This document shows positions 50,387-59,117 of a DNA stretch of 64,000 nucleotides, piece by piece. The stretch lies in IMG/VR virus record IMGVR_UViG_3300028573_000017, positions 1-64,000 of that record, one strand, 5' to 3'. The DNA comes from a virus. Each line of letters begins with the position of its first letter. Position 1 is the first letter of the stretch. Position numbers and translations under genes: made by a program. The notes under the pieces are model-generated. The model saw only the letters and a program-made list of their open reading frames with translations, did not search any database and had not been told where the DNA came from.

Positions 50387-51141
50387 CTTACGTACTCCGT
50401 GATGATTACGATTCCCGCCGTGCCCACGCCCCCCGAAACACTGGTCGCCGAGTTAATTCCGAACCCCCCGCTTCCTCCCGAGCAAAACCCTGACGCAGCA
50501 TTTCCGACGACTGTACCCGTAGAAAACGAAACGACACCCCTCCCACCACCCCCATAGGCACAACTTCCTCCCGCGCCGCTACCACTTCCCGCAGTTATGA
50601 TCGTTCCTCCGAACCCGGTGAACCCAGGCGCCCCGGTTGCGGCAACATCGCCGGTCCCTGCGACGCCGCCCAGCCCACCAGTGCCGGCGAGGACCGTAGC
50701 CGCATTGGCGAAGCCTCCGCCCGAACCGCCTTTGCCTATGCAAAGCGTGCCGACAGACGTGTCACCCCCGCCATTACCTGGATTGGCCCCGGCCGTTCCG
50801 GCGGTCCCCGCCGCCCCTATGGTGACGGTTTGCGAAGCCCCGACCGTAGCGGCAGAAACAGTTACGCGACTATAGCTTCCCGCTCCTCCTCCGCCCGCTC
50901 CGTTAGTATCCGCAACGGCCCCTAGAACGCCTCCGCCTGCGCCGCCCCCACCGACACATTCGATAACCGCTGAAAACATCCCAGCGGTAGGAGTGTACGT
51001 TCCACTGCCAGTGAACACCTGCTTGACTACGGCGCTAATCGTGGAGGAACTCGCTCCACCGCTGGTCGTGATGATGACCGCCTTGGCGGGGAGAGCCGCG
51101 AAGGCAAGCGCGAGAAGTCCGAAGAGGATGCGCTTTATCAC
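50383..51141 (-). CDS. Exported Gly-rich surface protein, paralogue of fibre C-terminus
   Basis: A 252-aa protein with a signal peptide (MIKRILFGLLALAFAALPAK then AVI). Everything after FTGSGTYTPTAGMFSAVIEC is Gly-rich and aligns with the C-terminal third of the 44524 product (shared GGDTS-x-G-x-LCIGKGG, GVAGTGDV, VIVTEY/F). Like a short version of that domain with its own export signal. Coupled to the next gene. Confidence 0.72.
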   Translation of the reverse strand: MIKRILFGLLALAFAALPAKAVIITTSGGASSSTISAVVKQVFTGSGTYTPTAGMFSAVIECVGGGGAGGGVLGAVADTNGAGGGGAGSYSRVTVSAATVGASQTVTIGAAGTAGTAGANPGNGGGDTSVGTLCIGKGGSGGGFANAATVLAGTGGLGGVAGTGDVAATGAPGFTGFGGTIITAGSGSGAGGSCAYGGGGRGVVSFSTGTVVGNAASGFCSGGSGGFGINSATSVSGGVGTAGIVIITEYVR

Positions 51142-52931
51142 TTGGTCTGCCCACTAAACGCTGCGGTTGCGGAGTCCGTCTTGGTGAATGGCGTGGTCGA
51201 TGCACTGAAGGCTACCGAGATGCCCGTCGCCATGACCAGCGGCGGCATGAAGTTCAACCCACAGGTCCCGTTTATGGCTACGTAGCAGAACGCCACCGGC
51301 GTCACCGCCCCTGCTGCCGGTACGGTCGTAGAGTTGAACACTTCGAGAAACCCGGCAACGGTCGTCGCCTGAACCTCAACGCCGTAAAGATTGCCCGCCG
51401 ACGCCTTGAGGACATGTCCCGTTTCGAGTGCAGAGGAGACGACCGGCGCCATGCCCGCAGCAGCGCCCGCCGTCGGCGCGATCTCGACGCCATTGGTGGT
51501 CACATCCGTCGTCTGGTCGATGCCGACCTTGCCAACAATCTGCGAACCAGCCCCCAGTGCAACGGTCGCGCCGGTACCGCCGTCGAGAGACACGGAAAGC
51601 TGGTTCGATGCGTTGACGTTCGCCCCGCGAGCATTGCCGGCCGCGTCACGGATGATCTGGTAGGTGCCAAGCGTCGTGCCCGGCACACGGTCCCAGGTCG
51701 TGCCGTTATAGGCGTAGTTGCGGCCGGTGGTAGAGACCGCGCCGGTCGGTGTATTTGATGCACCGTCCGCCAGTGCCGATCCGGTGTTGATCGCGACAGC
51801 CGTGTTGTTGTCGGCCGCGTACAGGTTGACGAGCAGGCCGCCGCGGGACCCGACCTGCAAGCCGCCCTGCTGGCCGTTGGTGAGCGTCTCCAGCGTGGAG
51901 TTGTACTGCGCACCGAGCATCAAGCCCTTGGTCGCGGTCGCCGTATTCGGCGTGATCGGCGTCTGCTCCGCTACCAGGTCGACCATCGACCCCGAGGCAA
52001 GCGAACCGGACGCATACGCCCCGGAGGCCGCGGTCACCGCGCTCTGCGTGGCGAACGTACCAGTGCCGACCACGGTCGCGTTTAGATTGGATGCCGTGGC
52101 CTGCGACACCTGCACCGGGGTCATCGACGCGATGCCCTGGATGGTCGCTACGCCGGTGGCCGCCGATCCGGCCGTCCCACCACCAGCCACGATCCACGGC
52201 GACGTGCTTTGCGTGACGGCGACCGTGCCGGAGACCGGGAACGTGCCGCCGGTGCCCGTCACCAGCATCGCCGTGCCGTTCGCGCCGGTGTTGGCGACGC
52301 TCACCTGAAGCGGCGCCGCTGCGGTGCCGACCTCGGTGCCGGACGCATTCCGGAGATTCGTGAAGATCGCCCGGTTGGCGGTCATCTGGAACCAGCCGCC
52401 CTGACCGTTCGTCAGCGCATTGGCTGTCGGCGTGGTCTGGTAGAAGCCTCCCGACGGCGTGTAGGGCGTGGCGCCGGCGACAAATGCCGCCTCGTCCACC
52501 GCGCTCGTGCCCGTGCTTCCCCCACCGCCGCCGGTGTTTCCGGCCGGGTTGGCGATCACGGCGACCTTCTGGCCGGGGATCACGCCGAAGGTGACGGGAA
52601 CGCCCTGCTGAAGAAGATAGTTCGAGGTGGTCGCGGTCGGGGTGGCGCCGAACGAAATCGAGCAGCCTTCGTCGCAGATCAGCGAAACCGCGTGGGTCTT
52701 GGAGTTGAAGGCCGCCGAGGCGGCGGACGCGCCGCTGACCGCTATCGCCTGATCGGCGACGGACGGCTGCGGCGGTATCTGCGGCTGGGTCGAACCGACC
52801 AGCGACAGGCCATTCTGGAACTCGCTGATGTAGAGCGTGGCGGCGTCGGCGGCTTCCGTCGCGATGACGATGCCGGCGACGGCGGCAAGCGCCGCGGCCG
52901 CCCATCTCCGCAGGCTTCCCGGGCGGCCCAT
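51138..52931 (-). CDS. Exported tail-fibre-like protein, 597 aa
   Basis: Start 52931 (MGRPGSLRRW) gives a basic start and a hydrophobic core (AAAALAAVAGIVIATEAADA), a good Sec signal, and follows the upstream stop by four bases. The mature protein (TLYISEFQNGLSLVGSTQPQ, GGWFQMTANRAIFTNLRNAS, GNARGANVNASNQLSVSLDG) looks like a beta-rich fibre. Its C-terminus has MPPLVMATGISVAFSASTTP. Confidence 0.72.
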   Translation of the reverse strand: MGRPGSLRRWAAAALAAVAGIVIATEAADAATLYISEFQNGLSLVGSTQPQIPPQPSVADQAIAVSGASAASAAFNSKTHAVSLICDEGCSISFGATPTATTSNYLLQQGVPVTFGVIPGQKVAVIANPAGNTGGGGGSTGTSAVDEAAFVAGATPYTPSGGFYQTTPTANALTNGQGGWFQMTANRAIFTNLRNASGTEVGTAAAPLQVSVANTGANGTAMLVTGTGGTFPVSGTVAVTQSTSPWIVAGGGTAGSAATGVATIQGIASMTPVQVSQATASNLNATVVGTGTFATQSAVTAASGAYASGSLASGSMVDLVAEQTPITPNTATATKGLMLGAQYNSTLETLTNGQQGGLQVGSRGGLLVNLYAADNNTAVAINTGSALADGASNTPTGAVSTTGRNYAYNGTTWDRVPGTTLGTYQIIRDAAGNARGANVNASNQLSVSLDGGTGATVALGAGSQIVGKVGIDQTTDVTTNGVEIAPTAGAAAGMAPVVSSALETGHVLKASAGNLYGVEVQATTVAGFLEVFNSTTVPAAGAVTPVAFCYVAINGTCGLNFMPPLVMATGISVAFSASTTPFTKTDSATAAFSGQTK

Positions 52932-52935
52932 CGGA

Positions 52936-53775
52936 CTACAGCGCTCGAGGAGAAGAACTGCCGCGAACAGCGGGCGGGTGGATGGTGCCGAGCACCGGGA
53001 TCTTGGTTGCCCGGGGATCATCGACGCTGGTGATCTCCTCGGCGACCAGCCGCGAGCGGCCGTTGCCGACGTCGGCGATCGCTTCGCCGTTGGCCATAAT
53101 CGGGTCGGCCTCCATGACCATGCCGTGCGAGCGCGCGGTGACGGTCGCGGCCGTAATCACGGCGCCGTTGTTGGTCATCCAGAACGGCTTGGCGCCGAGG
53201 GCGTCCGGCGCGATCTGGCCGTTGACGAGATTGTCGCCACCGCCGATCGAACCCATGAAGGCCGCGTAGATTTCCTGCGCCTTCGCGTTGACCGGCTCGA
53301 GGCCGAGGTTCGGCGCCGACAGGAACACGATATGGGTCGGCGTCACGGTGCCGCCCTGGCCGCGCTGGTACGGCTCGATCAGCTTGTCGCCGAGATAGAC
53401 CTTGGAGCGGACCCGGTAGACCGGCCGCTCGGACTTCGGCAGTTCATGCACCTTGTCGAGCAGGGCGTGCATCTTCTTTTCGGACTTGCGCCGGGCTTCG
53501 AGGATCTCCGGAGCGACGCGCTTCCGGTTGGTGCCCTGATCGGCCATCTCGGCGTTCGACGACGCGATGGCGCGGGCAAGGCGCTCGATCTCGCTCTGCT
53601 CGGCCGGAATAGCCTTTGCGCCGCTCTCGGCCATGAGAGCGCGCACGTCGGCGAGGATCGCATCGTGGATTTCCGCAGTCGCCTTGGCGAGCGCCATCTG
53701 AAACTCCGGCGTCTCGCTGATATCCACTGCCGGCGTCTCGTCCGCCGGCGCGGTGCTGATCGGTTCTTTGGCCAT
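52936..53775 (-). CDS. Hypothetical capsid-region protein, 279 aa
   Basis: A helical N-terminus (EFQMALAKATAEIHDAILAD), then a basic helix (RRKSEKKMHALLDKVHELPK) and a beta-rich C-terminal half (VRSKVYLGDKLIEPYQRGQG). It lies directly downstream of the cement protein. No family named with confidence. The last 20 residues look low complexity. Confidence 0.55.
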   Translation of the reverse strand: MAKEPISTAPADETPAVDISETPEFQMALAKATAEIHDAILADVRALMAESGAKAIPAEQSEIERLARAIASSNAEMADQGTNRKRVAPEILEARRKSEKKMHALLDKVHELPKSERPVYRVRSKVYLGDKLIEPYQRGQGGTVTPTHIVFLSAPNLGLEPVNAKAQEIYAAFMGSIGGGDNLVNGQIAPDALGAKPFWMTNNGAVITAATVTARSHGMVMEADPIMANGEAIADVGNGRSRLVAEEITSVDDPRATKIPVLGTIHPPAVRGSSSPRAL

Positions 53776-53814
53776 GTGCGCCTGACTGTTCCCGGGTTAC
53801 GCGAAGGCGGTCAA

Positions 53815-54375
53815 CTAGACCGCCCCGACGGAGAAGTTCTTGGCAGCGTTGCCTTCGCTGTACCAGTCGTCCCGGACGTTGGTGACGATGGCGTTGGCGA
53901 TCGTGCCGGCGCTGAAGCTGCCGCCCGCGGACGGGGCGAACAGAAGCCGCAGGAAGCGCGGGCGGAGCGTCACCGGGAACACCGGCGGCCAGTCGAAGCG
54001 GGCGCAGATGGCGTTGGCGGCGAGCTGGGCCGCCGTCATCGCGCCGGTCTCGATCAAGGTCTGCCAGGTTCCGGGCTGGTAGTTGCCGGCGGCGCCCTGA
54101 TCGGGAGCGGCTTGGAAGGCCACGTTCAGCGTCGACCCGCCGACCGCAACCAACCCGGTGCCGATGGCGACGCGGACCTGCAGCTTATGGTCGCCAATAC
54201 CCGTATCGGCGCCAAACGTGCTCACCGTGCCGATGATGCGCTCGTCGGGAGCGACACCCACGCCAAGGCCGAGCAGGTCGATGACCCCCGGCGACGGGAT
54301 GGAGACACCGGCGCCGGCCACCAGCGAGAGCGGGCTGCCCTGCGCGACAAACCCGAGCAGACTGTCAAGCAACAT
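53815..54375 (-). CDS. Bbp16-family capsid cement protein
   Basis: A 186-aa protein. MLLDSLLGFVAQGSPLSLVA, then GDHKLQVRVAIGTGLVAVGG and RFLRLLFAPSAGGSFSAGTI, matches the plan of the Bordetella phage BPP-1 cement protein: MLD start, beta core, an 'RYLRL...GTxTAGT' C-terminus. Position next to the capsid gene agrees. It probably trimerises on the capsid surface. Confidence 0.8.
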   Translation of the reverse strand: MLLDSLLGFVAQGSPLSLVAGAGVSIPSPGVIDLLGLGVGVAPDERIIGTVSTFGADTGIGDHKLQVRVAIGTGLVAVGGSTLNVAFQAAPDQGAAGNYQPGTWQTLIETGAMTAAQLAANAICARFDWPPVFPVTLRPRFLRLLFAPSAGGSFSAGTIANAIVTNVRDDWYSEGNAAKNFSVGAV

Positions 54376-54414
54376 GGGAAAATTCCTTCTTTCGGTGTCC
54401 TCGGGGCGGCCCGC

Positions 54415-55458
54415 TTACGAGACCAGGGTCTCGGTGTTGAGGAGCTGGTCGACGATCTTGATCGGGATGCCACGCCAGGCCGTGATCGGCTTGCCGGCGT
54501 AGTCGTTGAGCGTGAGCAGGACGTTGCGGTCGCGCATCGCCTGGATGTCCATCCACTGCCGGACCGTGCGGTTGCAGTAGAAGATGCCGCGGACAGTCAC
54601 GTCTTCGCGCGGCGCGTCGGTGCGTGTGATGCCGCTGGTCGGCGGCGTGAACTTCGGGAACAGCATAACCTGGTGGGCCATGATGGTGAACAGGTCCGGC
54701 GGGGTCGGGCCCGCGAGGCCGGCCGTGGTCGTGTCGAGGTTGGCGACGCGCGAGGCATACCGCCAATCCATCGGGCAGAGGCCGATCTGCTGGCGGAACC
54801 ACGAGGTATACGCCTCGAAGCGGTTGCCGAGGTTGTCGTAGCCGGGAACGATGTCGCCCTTGTCCTCCATGGCGAGGCCCGCCTTGGAGCCGCGCGGGTA
54901 GAGGCCGAAGATGGTCTTGGTGCCCCAGCCGACCAGCCAGAGCGAGGCGTTGTTGTTGCCGAGGCCGCCACCGTTGACGACGTTGGCCGCATTCTGGGCG
55001 GTGGCCGTGTTGACCGTGTTGTAGAAGGCCGAGAGGCCCATGAATTCCGACGGCGTGGCGACCGTGTTACCGTAGAACATGGTCTGCGCGATCGTCTGGC
55101 TCATGCCCTCGAGGAAGGCCACGTCTTCCGACTCGCGGAAGCCCATGAGGTCGCCGGAGTGCTCGGCGAGAGCGCGGTCGACCTGGCTGTAGTCCTCCAG
55201 CATGCCGAGGCCGACGCGCGCCTTGGCGGTGGTCGACTTGCTGTAGGGAACGCCCTGATTGTACTGGCGCCAGGTGCCGGCCGGGATCGAGGTGCGGAAG
55301 ATGAACTCGTGGCCGGTCATCTCGTTTGCCTCGACCATCGGCATGTCTTCCGCATAGTCGTTCGACTGCGAAAGCATCTCAGCGATGTCGCCGATGTTCC
55401 CGTCGGGGTCCATGCGGGTCGCAACATCCAAGATAGTGGGCCAGCTACCGGTCGCCAT
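54415..55458 (-). CDS. Major capsid protein (BPP-1 type)
   Basis: A 347-aa HK97-fold capsid protein. LDVATRMDPDGNIGDIAEML, then GHEFIFRTSIPAGTWRQYNQ, SKSTTAKARVGLGMLEDYSQ and ESEDVAFLEGMSQTIAQTMF matches the BPP-1-like major capsid family. The C-terminus (PITAWRGIPIKIVDQLLNTE) is also characteristic. It follows the scaffolding gene. Confidence 0.9.
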   Translation of the reverse strand: MATGSWPTILDVATRMDPDGNIGDIAEMLSQSNDYAEDMPMVEANEMTGHEFIFRTSIPAGTWRQYNQGVPYSKSTTAKARVGLGMLEDYSQVDRALAEHSGDLMGFRESEDVAFLEGMSQTIAQTMFYGNTVATPSEFMGLSAFYNTVNTATAQNAANVVNGGGLGNNNASLWLVGWGTKTIFGLYPRGSKAGLAMEDKGDIVPGYDNLGNRFEAYTSWFRQQIGLCPMDWRYASRVANLDTTTAGLAGPTPPDLFTIMAHQVMLFPKFTPPTSGITRTDAPREDVTVRGIFYCNRTVRQWMDIQAMRDRNVLLTLNDYAGKPITAWRGIPIKIVDQLLNTETLVS

Positions 55459-55470
55459 CGCTCAATCTCC

Positions 55471-56406
55471 TCAGCGTTGCGCGTCTGTCATTGACGGATA
55501 CATTCTCGCCTTGCGGCTCTCGCCGGCGGGTCGACCTGGGCCGGATGACGGCGGCCGCGGATTGTCCGGCGGCAGCGCGGGTTCATCGAAGTAACGGCCG
55601 AAATTGTGCAGCATGCGCAGGAATGCCGGATGGTCGCCGGCGCCGGTGACGGCGAGGAACTCGTCGAATTCCTTCTTGTGCGCGGTGTAGGCTTCCGTGC
55701 CCGGCTTGTCGGACGACAAAGCGAGGTCGCGCATGCGAGCGATCGTGCCCATGGCGGTCTGGTGACCGGCGCCGCCGAGAATCGGATCGGCCTTGACGCG
55801 GGTCACCCAATTCTTGCGCGTGTCGTTGAAGGTGTCCCACTGCTCCTTGCGGAGCCCTTCGGCGTACTGGCTCATCGTCTGCGCATGCAGGTCGAAGAGC
55901 TTCTGGACGCCCTCGCTGGTCTTGCCGCTGCGGAGAAGGTCGAGCGCGCCCGTGACGTCCTTCCGCTCGTTGTCGGCGAGCGCAATCGTCTCCGGGATCT
56001 TCACGTCCTTGAAATAATCGACCGCGACCGGCTCAACGACGGGCGCTGCCTCTACGGGCTTCGCCGCATCCGGGATTTTTCCCGTTTCTTCCGGCTTTTT
56101 TCCGGAATCATCGGGTTTTGCCACATCCGCCGGCTTTTCGGCCGGTTTCTCGGCGGGTTTGGATTCTTCCGCCTTTTTCGCGTCAAACTGCTCCAGGAGC
56201 GTCGGTTCGCGTGCGGGCTCTTCCGGCTTTGCGGGAGGTTCCGCGCCAGCCGCCGAGGGAGGTAGTTCAGCGGCTGGCGCAGTGGTCGCAGCGGCCAGGT
56301 CCGCCTGAACAGGCGCCGCGATCTCGGGAGATGGTGCTGGTGCTGACGCGGGAGTCGCAGCCGGAGCGGGCTGCTCTACAACCGGATCGTTGGGGCCAGC
56401 GGCCAA
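55471..56406 (-). CDS. Scaffolding protein (no ATG start)
   Basis: A Pro/Ala/Glu/Lys-rich N-terminal half (KAEESKPAEKPAEKPADVAK) and a helical C-terminal part (EQWDTFNDTRKNWVTRVKAD, EAYTAHKKEFDEFLAVTGAG). Composition and place before the capsid gene fit a podoviral scaffold. The frame begins with a TTG at 56406, with a stop three codons upstream and no ATG. The adjacent transposon boundary at 56504 suggests the 5' end was disturbed. Confidence 0.8.
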   Translation of the reverse strand: MAAGPNDPVVEQPAPAATPASAPAPSPEIAAPVQADLAAATTAPAAELPPSAAGAEPPAKPEEPAREPTLLEQFDAKKAEESKPAEKPAEKPADVAKPDDSGKKPEETGKIPDAAKPVEAAPVVEPVAVDYFKDVKIPETIALADNERKDVTGALDLLRSGKTSEGVQKLFDLHAQTMSQYAEGLRKEQWDTFNDTRKNWVTRVKADPILGGAGHQTAMGTIARMRDLALSSDKPGTEAYTAHKKEFDEFLAVTGAGDHPAFLRMLHNFGRYFDEPALPPDNPRPPSSGPGRPAGESRKARMYPSMTDAQR

Positions 56407-56503
56407 TTGCCAGTCTCATTCGCGTGGCGTCGGCGGACTGACGCGATTGAGGTGTTCGGATGATTACCACAGTTTCTTTGAAAGTACAGCGCGTCTATAA
56501 TCG

Positions 56504-56522
56504 GGTAGTGCGTCAGTTTGAA
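56504..56522 (+). repeat. 19-bp terminal inverted repeat, left
   Basis: GGTAGTGCGTCAGTTTGAA reading inward. A perfect match in reverse orientation lies at 59391-59409. The GGTxxTG start resembles ends of IS1-family elements. The stop of the lipoprotein gene falls inside it. No 8-9 bp target duplication is seen outside the pair. Confidence 0.92.
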
Positions 56523-56785
56523 TTTCTGCCGAACAATGATTGCATCCATGACGGCGGCTCGTAGCAGTCCGGTTGGTCCGCGATTGGGCTTGGGCACGTA
56601 AGCTTGTAGCCACGGGCAGTCATGCAATCAGAAATGAACGTTTCCACGGGCTGGAGTCCGAGCCTGATGTCTTCAGCGGGAAAATGCTCATAGGCCTTGA
56701 TCTTGCACTGCGCGATCTCCTGCGCTGGCGGCTGGCCGCAAGCGGTAAGGAGAGCAATCGGCAGAAGGAAAAGAAGCGGTCTCAC
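56513..56785 (-). CDS. Lipoprotein coupled to transposase
   Basis: A 90-aa protein starting at a GTG that overlaps the transposase TGA (GTGA). RPLLFLLPIALLTACGQPPA is a type II signal with Cys16 in the lipobox TAC. The mature part has further cysteines (AQCKIKAY, ISDCMTA, LTCPSP, PDCYEPP). It resembles small entry-exclusion or immunity lipoproteins, but this is a guess. Confidence 0.7.
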   Translation of the reverse strand: MRPLLFLLPIALLTACGQPPAQEIAQCKIKAYEHFPAEDIRLGLQPVETFISDCMTARGYKLTCPSPIADQPDCYEPPSWMQSLFGRNSN

Positions 56786-57663
56786 GCCGCTTTGCGCTTC
56801 TTGTAGGTTGCCGGTCGCCCTGCCTTAGGCAACGTCGCCTCAACCATCTCGGCAATCTCCCGCATGTCGATTAGGTGATCGGTCAAGCCAGCGGCCATCG
56901 CCGGGCTGACGCGAAGCGTCTTGTGAATGCGCGTCCAGTTGTACCAGACCGTGTAGAGCGCAACCATGTGGACGTGATGCTCGAATTTCTTGGAGAAGGC
57001 ATTCGTGAGCCGAGTAAAGCGGCGCATGTGCATCCGCATCGTGAGATTCTGACGTTCGGCATAGGACGTGGAGACGTGCGCCATGTCGGGGTTGCCCTCG
57101 ACGCGCTCTTTCTTCGCACCGATGCATTCTGCCGGGCTGTAGCGGCCCTTGGCGTTCTCCGGGACGGCGCCATAGAGCTTGATCAATTGCGCGTAGTCGA
57201 TATCGGCACCGAACGCGCCCTCGACGGCTTCAAGGTATGCGCGATGGCCGTCAGAGGTTAGCTGGACACGGTTCGCGAGACGCGACCGCAGATCGTCCAT
57301 GAACGCCATCGCGTATTCGCCGTCGCGCCCACCGACAAGCCACGACACGATCAGCTTGGTATCGGCCTCGATTGCCGTCCACGTCCACGTATCGCCAGCC
57401 CATTCCGGCGCAGCTTTCGCGTTCGGGACATTGCGCTGCTTCGCGTAGGTGAAGCTCCAAATCTCATCGACCTGGACCCGACGCGCCTTCACATCGCGGA
57501 CCTTCTCATCGTGGAAGGCCGCGCAAGCGCGACCGGCATCGATCAGGAGCTTCTTGACCGTGTTGAATGACACGTCCGCAACGCGGGCAATCGTCCGCAT
57601 CGACGCGCCTTCGCAAAGGAGCGTGAGGATTTGGACGCGGGTTTCGAGGGGTAACTTGTTCAT
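56782..57663 (-). CDS. IS1-family transposase
   Basis: A 293-aa DDE transposase. N-terminal helix-turn-helix (SMRTIARVADVSFNTVKKLL), catalytic Asp66 in VDEIWSF, Asp138 in QLTSDGH and Glu203 in SYAERQN, then WYNWTRIHKTLRVSPAMA. All three acidic residues are intact, so it may be active. It is a single uninterrupted frame, without the frameshift of classical IS1. The upstream 12-bp palindrome GCACTTTTGTGC (57677-57688) may regulate it. Confidence 0.9.
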   Translation of the reverse strand: MNKLPLETRVQILTLLCEGASMRTIARVADVSFNTVKKLLIDAGRACAAFHDEKVRDVKARRVQVDEIWSFTYAKQRNVPNAKAAPEWAGDTWTWTAIEADTKLIVSWLVGGRDGEYAMAFMDDLRSRLANRVQLTSDGHRAYLEAVEGAFGADIDYAQLIKLYGAVPENAKGRYSPAECIGAKKERVEGNPDMAHVSTSYAERQNLTMRMHMRRFTRLTNAFSKKFEHHVHMVALYTVWYNWTRIHKTLRVSPAMAAGLTDHLIDMREIAEMVEATLPKAGRPATYKKRKAA

Positions 57664-57676
57664 GTTTCTAATCTCT

Positions 57677-57688
57677 GCACTTTTGTGC
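57677..57688. promoter_or_regulatory. Palindrome GCACTTTTGTGC upstream of transposase
   Basis: A perfect 12-bp palindrome 14 bp from the transposase start, within the divergent gap 57664-57768. It is close to a minus-strand TTGACG. Candidate operator controlling transposase or the divergent cargo gene. Confidence 0.4.
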
Positions 57689-57768
57689 GTAGCGTCAAGA
57701 ACAAACTATCATTAACAACTTGTTTGCGAATCCAATGGCCCTATGTCAGGTTAAAAAGGGGTACGAAA

Positions 57769-57948
57769 ATGAAACGTCCGCGATCGAAACCAGAGGCCAA
57801 CGCGCCATCCGATCTGGAGGGCGCCTTGGAAAGCCTGGTCGCCAAAGAGAGCGATCACTACGCTGTCCTGACAATTATCAAAGAGATGGCGAAGCTTGAA
57901 AGCCCCAAGATACTCTACACTGCGCTGCCCGCATACAACTCCGGGTGA
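57769..57948 (+). CDS. Small helical protein, transposon cargo
   Basis: A 59-aa protein. MKRPRSKPEANAPSDLEGAL, then LVAKESDHYAVLTIIKEMAK. It follows AAGGGG and precedes the serine protease by three bases, so the two form one transcript and may be functional partners. No family recognised. Confidence 0.65.
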   Translation: MKRPRSKPEANAPSDLEGALESLVAKESDHYAVLTIIKEMAKLESPKILYTALPAYNSG

Positions 57949-57951
57949 TGG

Positions 57952-58875
57952 ATGCCTGCGTGGAATGAGCTTTTAGCTGAAACGCAAGTATCGGGCAGCG
58001 TACATGACGTAATCCGACGTAAATACCTAATGCAATTATACGAATATACAAAGCGGCCGACGATCCTCTATTATTCTGGATGGCTGCAAAAGCAACATTT
58101 ACAAAATCAACCTGGAGTTTCTCTAGGGATTTCGGATGCCGACAAGAATGGATTCATGTCGGTTATCCACAAGCTGGACCGGACCAACGGTCTAGACCTA
58201 ATTTTGCACACTCCGGGCGGCGATATGGCCGCCACAGAGTCGCTTGTCGACTATCTGCGTTCCATGTTCGGCAACGATATTCGTGCCATCGTTCCGCAGC
58301 TCGCCATGTCGGGCGGGACCATCATCGCCTTGGCGTGTAAGCAAATAGTGATGGGAAAGGAGTCGAGCATCGGGCCGATTGATCCTCAATTCGGTTCAAT
58401 GGCAGCTACCGGCCTCCTTCAGGAGTTTGAGCGGATACGCGCGGAAATCCAAAAAGACTCGTCTAACGCGCTGTTATGGGAACCGATCCTAAGAAAGATT
58501 CAGCCAGGCTTCATTACCGAGTGTGAGAACGCTGTCCGCTGGGCGAGGGACATGGCAGAACGCTTTCTAAAAGAGAACATGTTCAGCAATGAGAAAAATG
58601 CAAAGAAGAAGATCGACCCGATCATAAGACATCTAACGGAAAAGCAAACAACGATAACACACGGTCGTCACATTGGCCTAGATGAAGCTAAAGCACTATT
58701 CGGCGATAAAATAATATTACTAGAGGACGATCAAACGTTCCAAGATTTGGTGCTTACCGTGCATCATGCGTCAGTGATAACTCTGCAAGCAACGCCCGCG
58801 TTCAAGATGATCGAGAATCACAATGGACGCGCTTTCATGCAGATTCAGCAACAAATGCAGGTGATTGGTAGCTAG
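57952..58875 (+). CDS. ClpP-like serine protease of the SDH/SppA-related family
   Basis: A 307-aa protein. LDLILHTPGGDMAATESLVD forms the oxyanion-side motif (PGG, residues 88-90) and QLAMSGGTIIALACKQIVMG holds the nucleophile-type Ser120 (MSGGT), followed by SSIGPIDPQF. This is the serine dehydrogenase proteinase (SDH) family of ClpP-fold enzymes. It cleaves proteins; substrate unknown. Codon use is AT-richer than the phage. It is cargo of the IS1-type element. Confidence 0.88.
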   Translation: MPAWNELLAETQVSGSVHDVIRRKYLMQLYEYTKRPTILYYSGWLQKQHLQNQPGVSLGISDADKNGFMSVIHKLDRTNGLDLILHTPGGDMAATESLVDYLRSMFGNDIRAIVPQLAMSGGTIIALACKQIVMGKESSIGPIDPQFGSMAATGLLQEFERIRAEIQKDSSNALLWEPILRKIQPGFITECENAVRWARDMAERFLKENMFSNEKNAKKKIDPIIRHLTEKQTTITHGRHIGLDEAKALFGDKIILLEDDQTFQDLVLTVHHASVITLQATPAFKMIENHNGRAFMQIQQQMQVIGS

Positions 58876-59117
58876 CTTGTCTTTGTTCTGGCGGCCCAAC
58901 GCTGCAGGGCGGCGTCTTTTGCAATCTCCGCCCGCCGCTTCTTAGACAGGCTTGCAGCCCGCGCCGCGCCTCCCTTGCGTCCTAGCGCCTGAGCGGCCTT
59001 GTCCTTCCCGTCATCGGGAACGGTGTCTTCAATCTCTCCCGTAGCAATCCGCATGACGTGGACGGCATTGCCAACCACGTCAGCGGGGCGCTTCTCGCCT
59101 TTAGGACCGCGCGGCAT
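58872..59117 (-). CDS. Small basic alphaproteobacterial protein, 81 aa
   Basis: MPRGPKGEKRPADVVGNAVH then a C-terminus of the form ALGRKGGAARAASLSKKRRA, a pattern typical of short mobile-element proteins in Rhizobiales. It converges tail-to-tail on the protease gene, sharing the AGCTAGCT stop region. Function unknown. Confidence 0.75.
   Translation of the reverse strand: MPRGPKGEKRPADVVGNAVHVMRIATGEIEDTVPDDGKDKAAQALGRKGGAARAASLSKKRRAEIAKDAALQRWAARTKTS

Noticed and set aside
42400-55460. A diversity-generating retroelement, expected in a BPP-1 relative
   Set aside because: No reverse transcriptase or template/variable repeat pair was seen near the fibre genes.
52837-55494. An 885-codon plus-strand open frame opposite the fibre and capsid genes
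   Set aside because: It lies antisense to well-recognised capsid, cement and fibre genes, has low-complexity Arg/Gly/Asp composition and no ribosome-binding site. GC-rich DNA produces long antisense frames.
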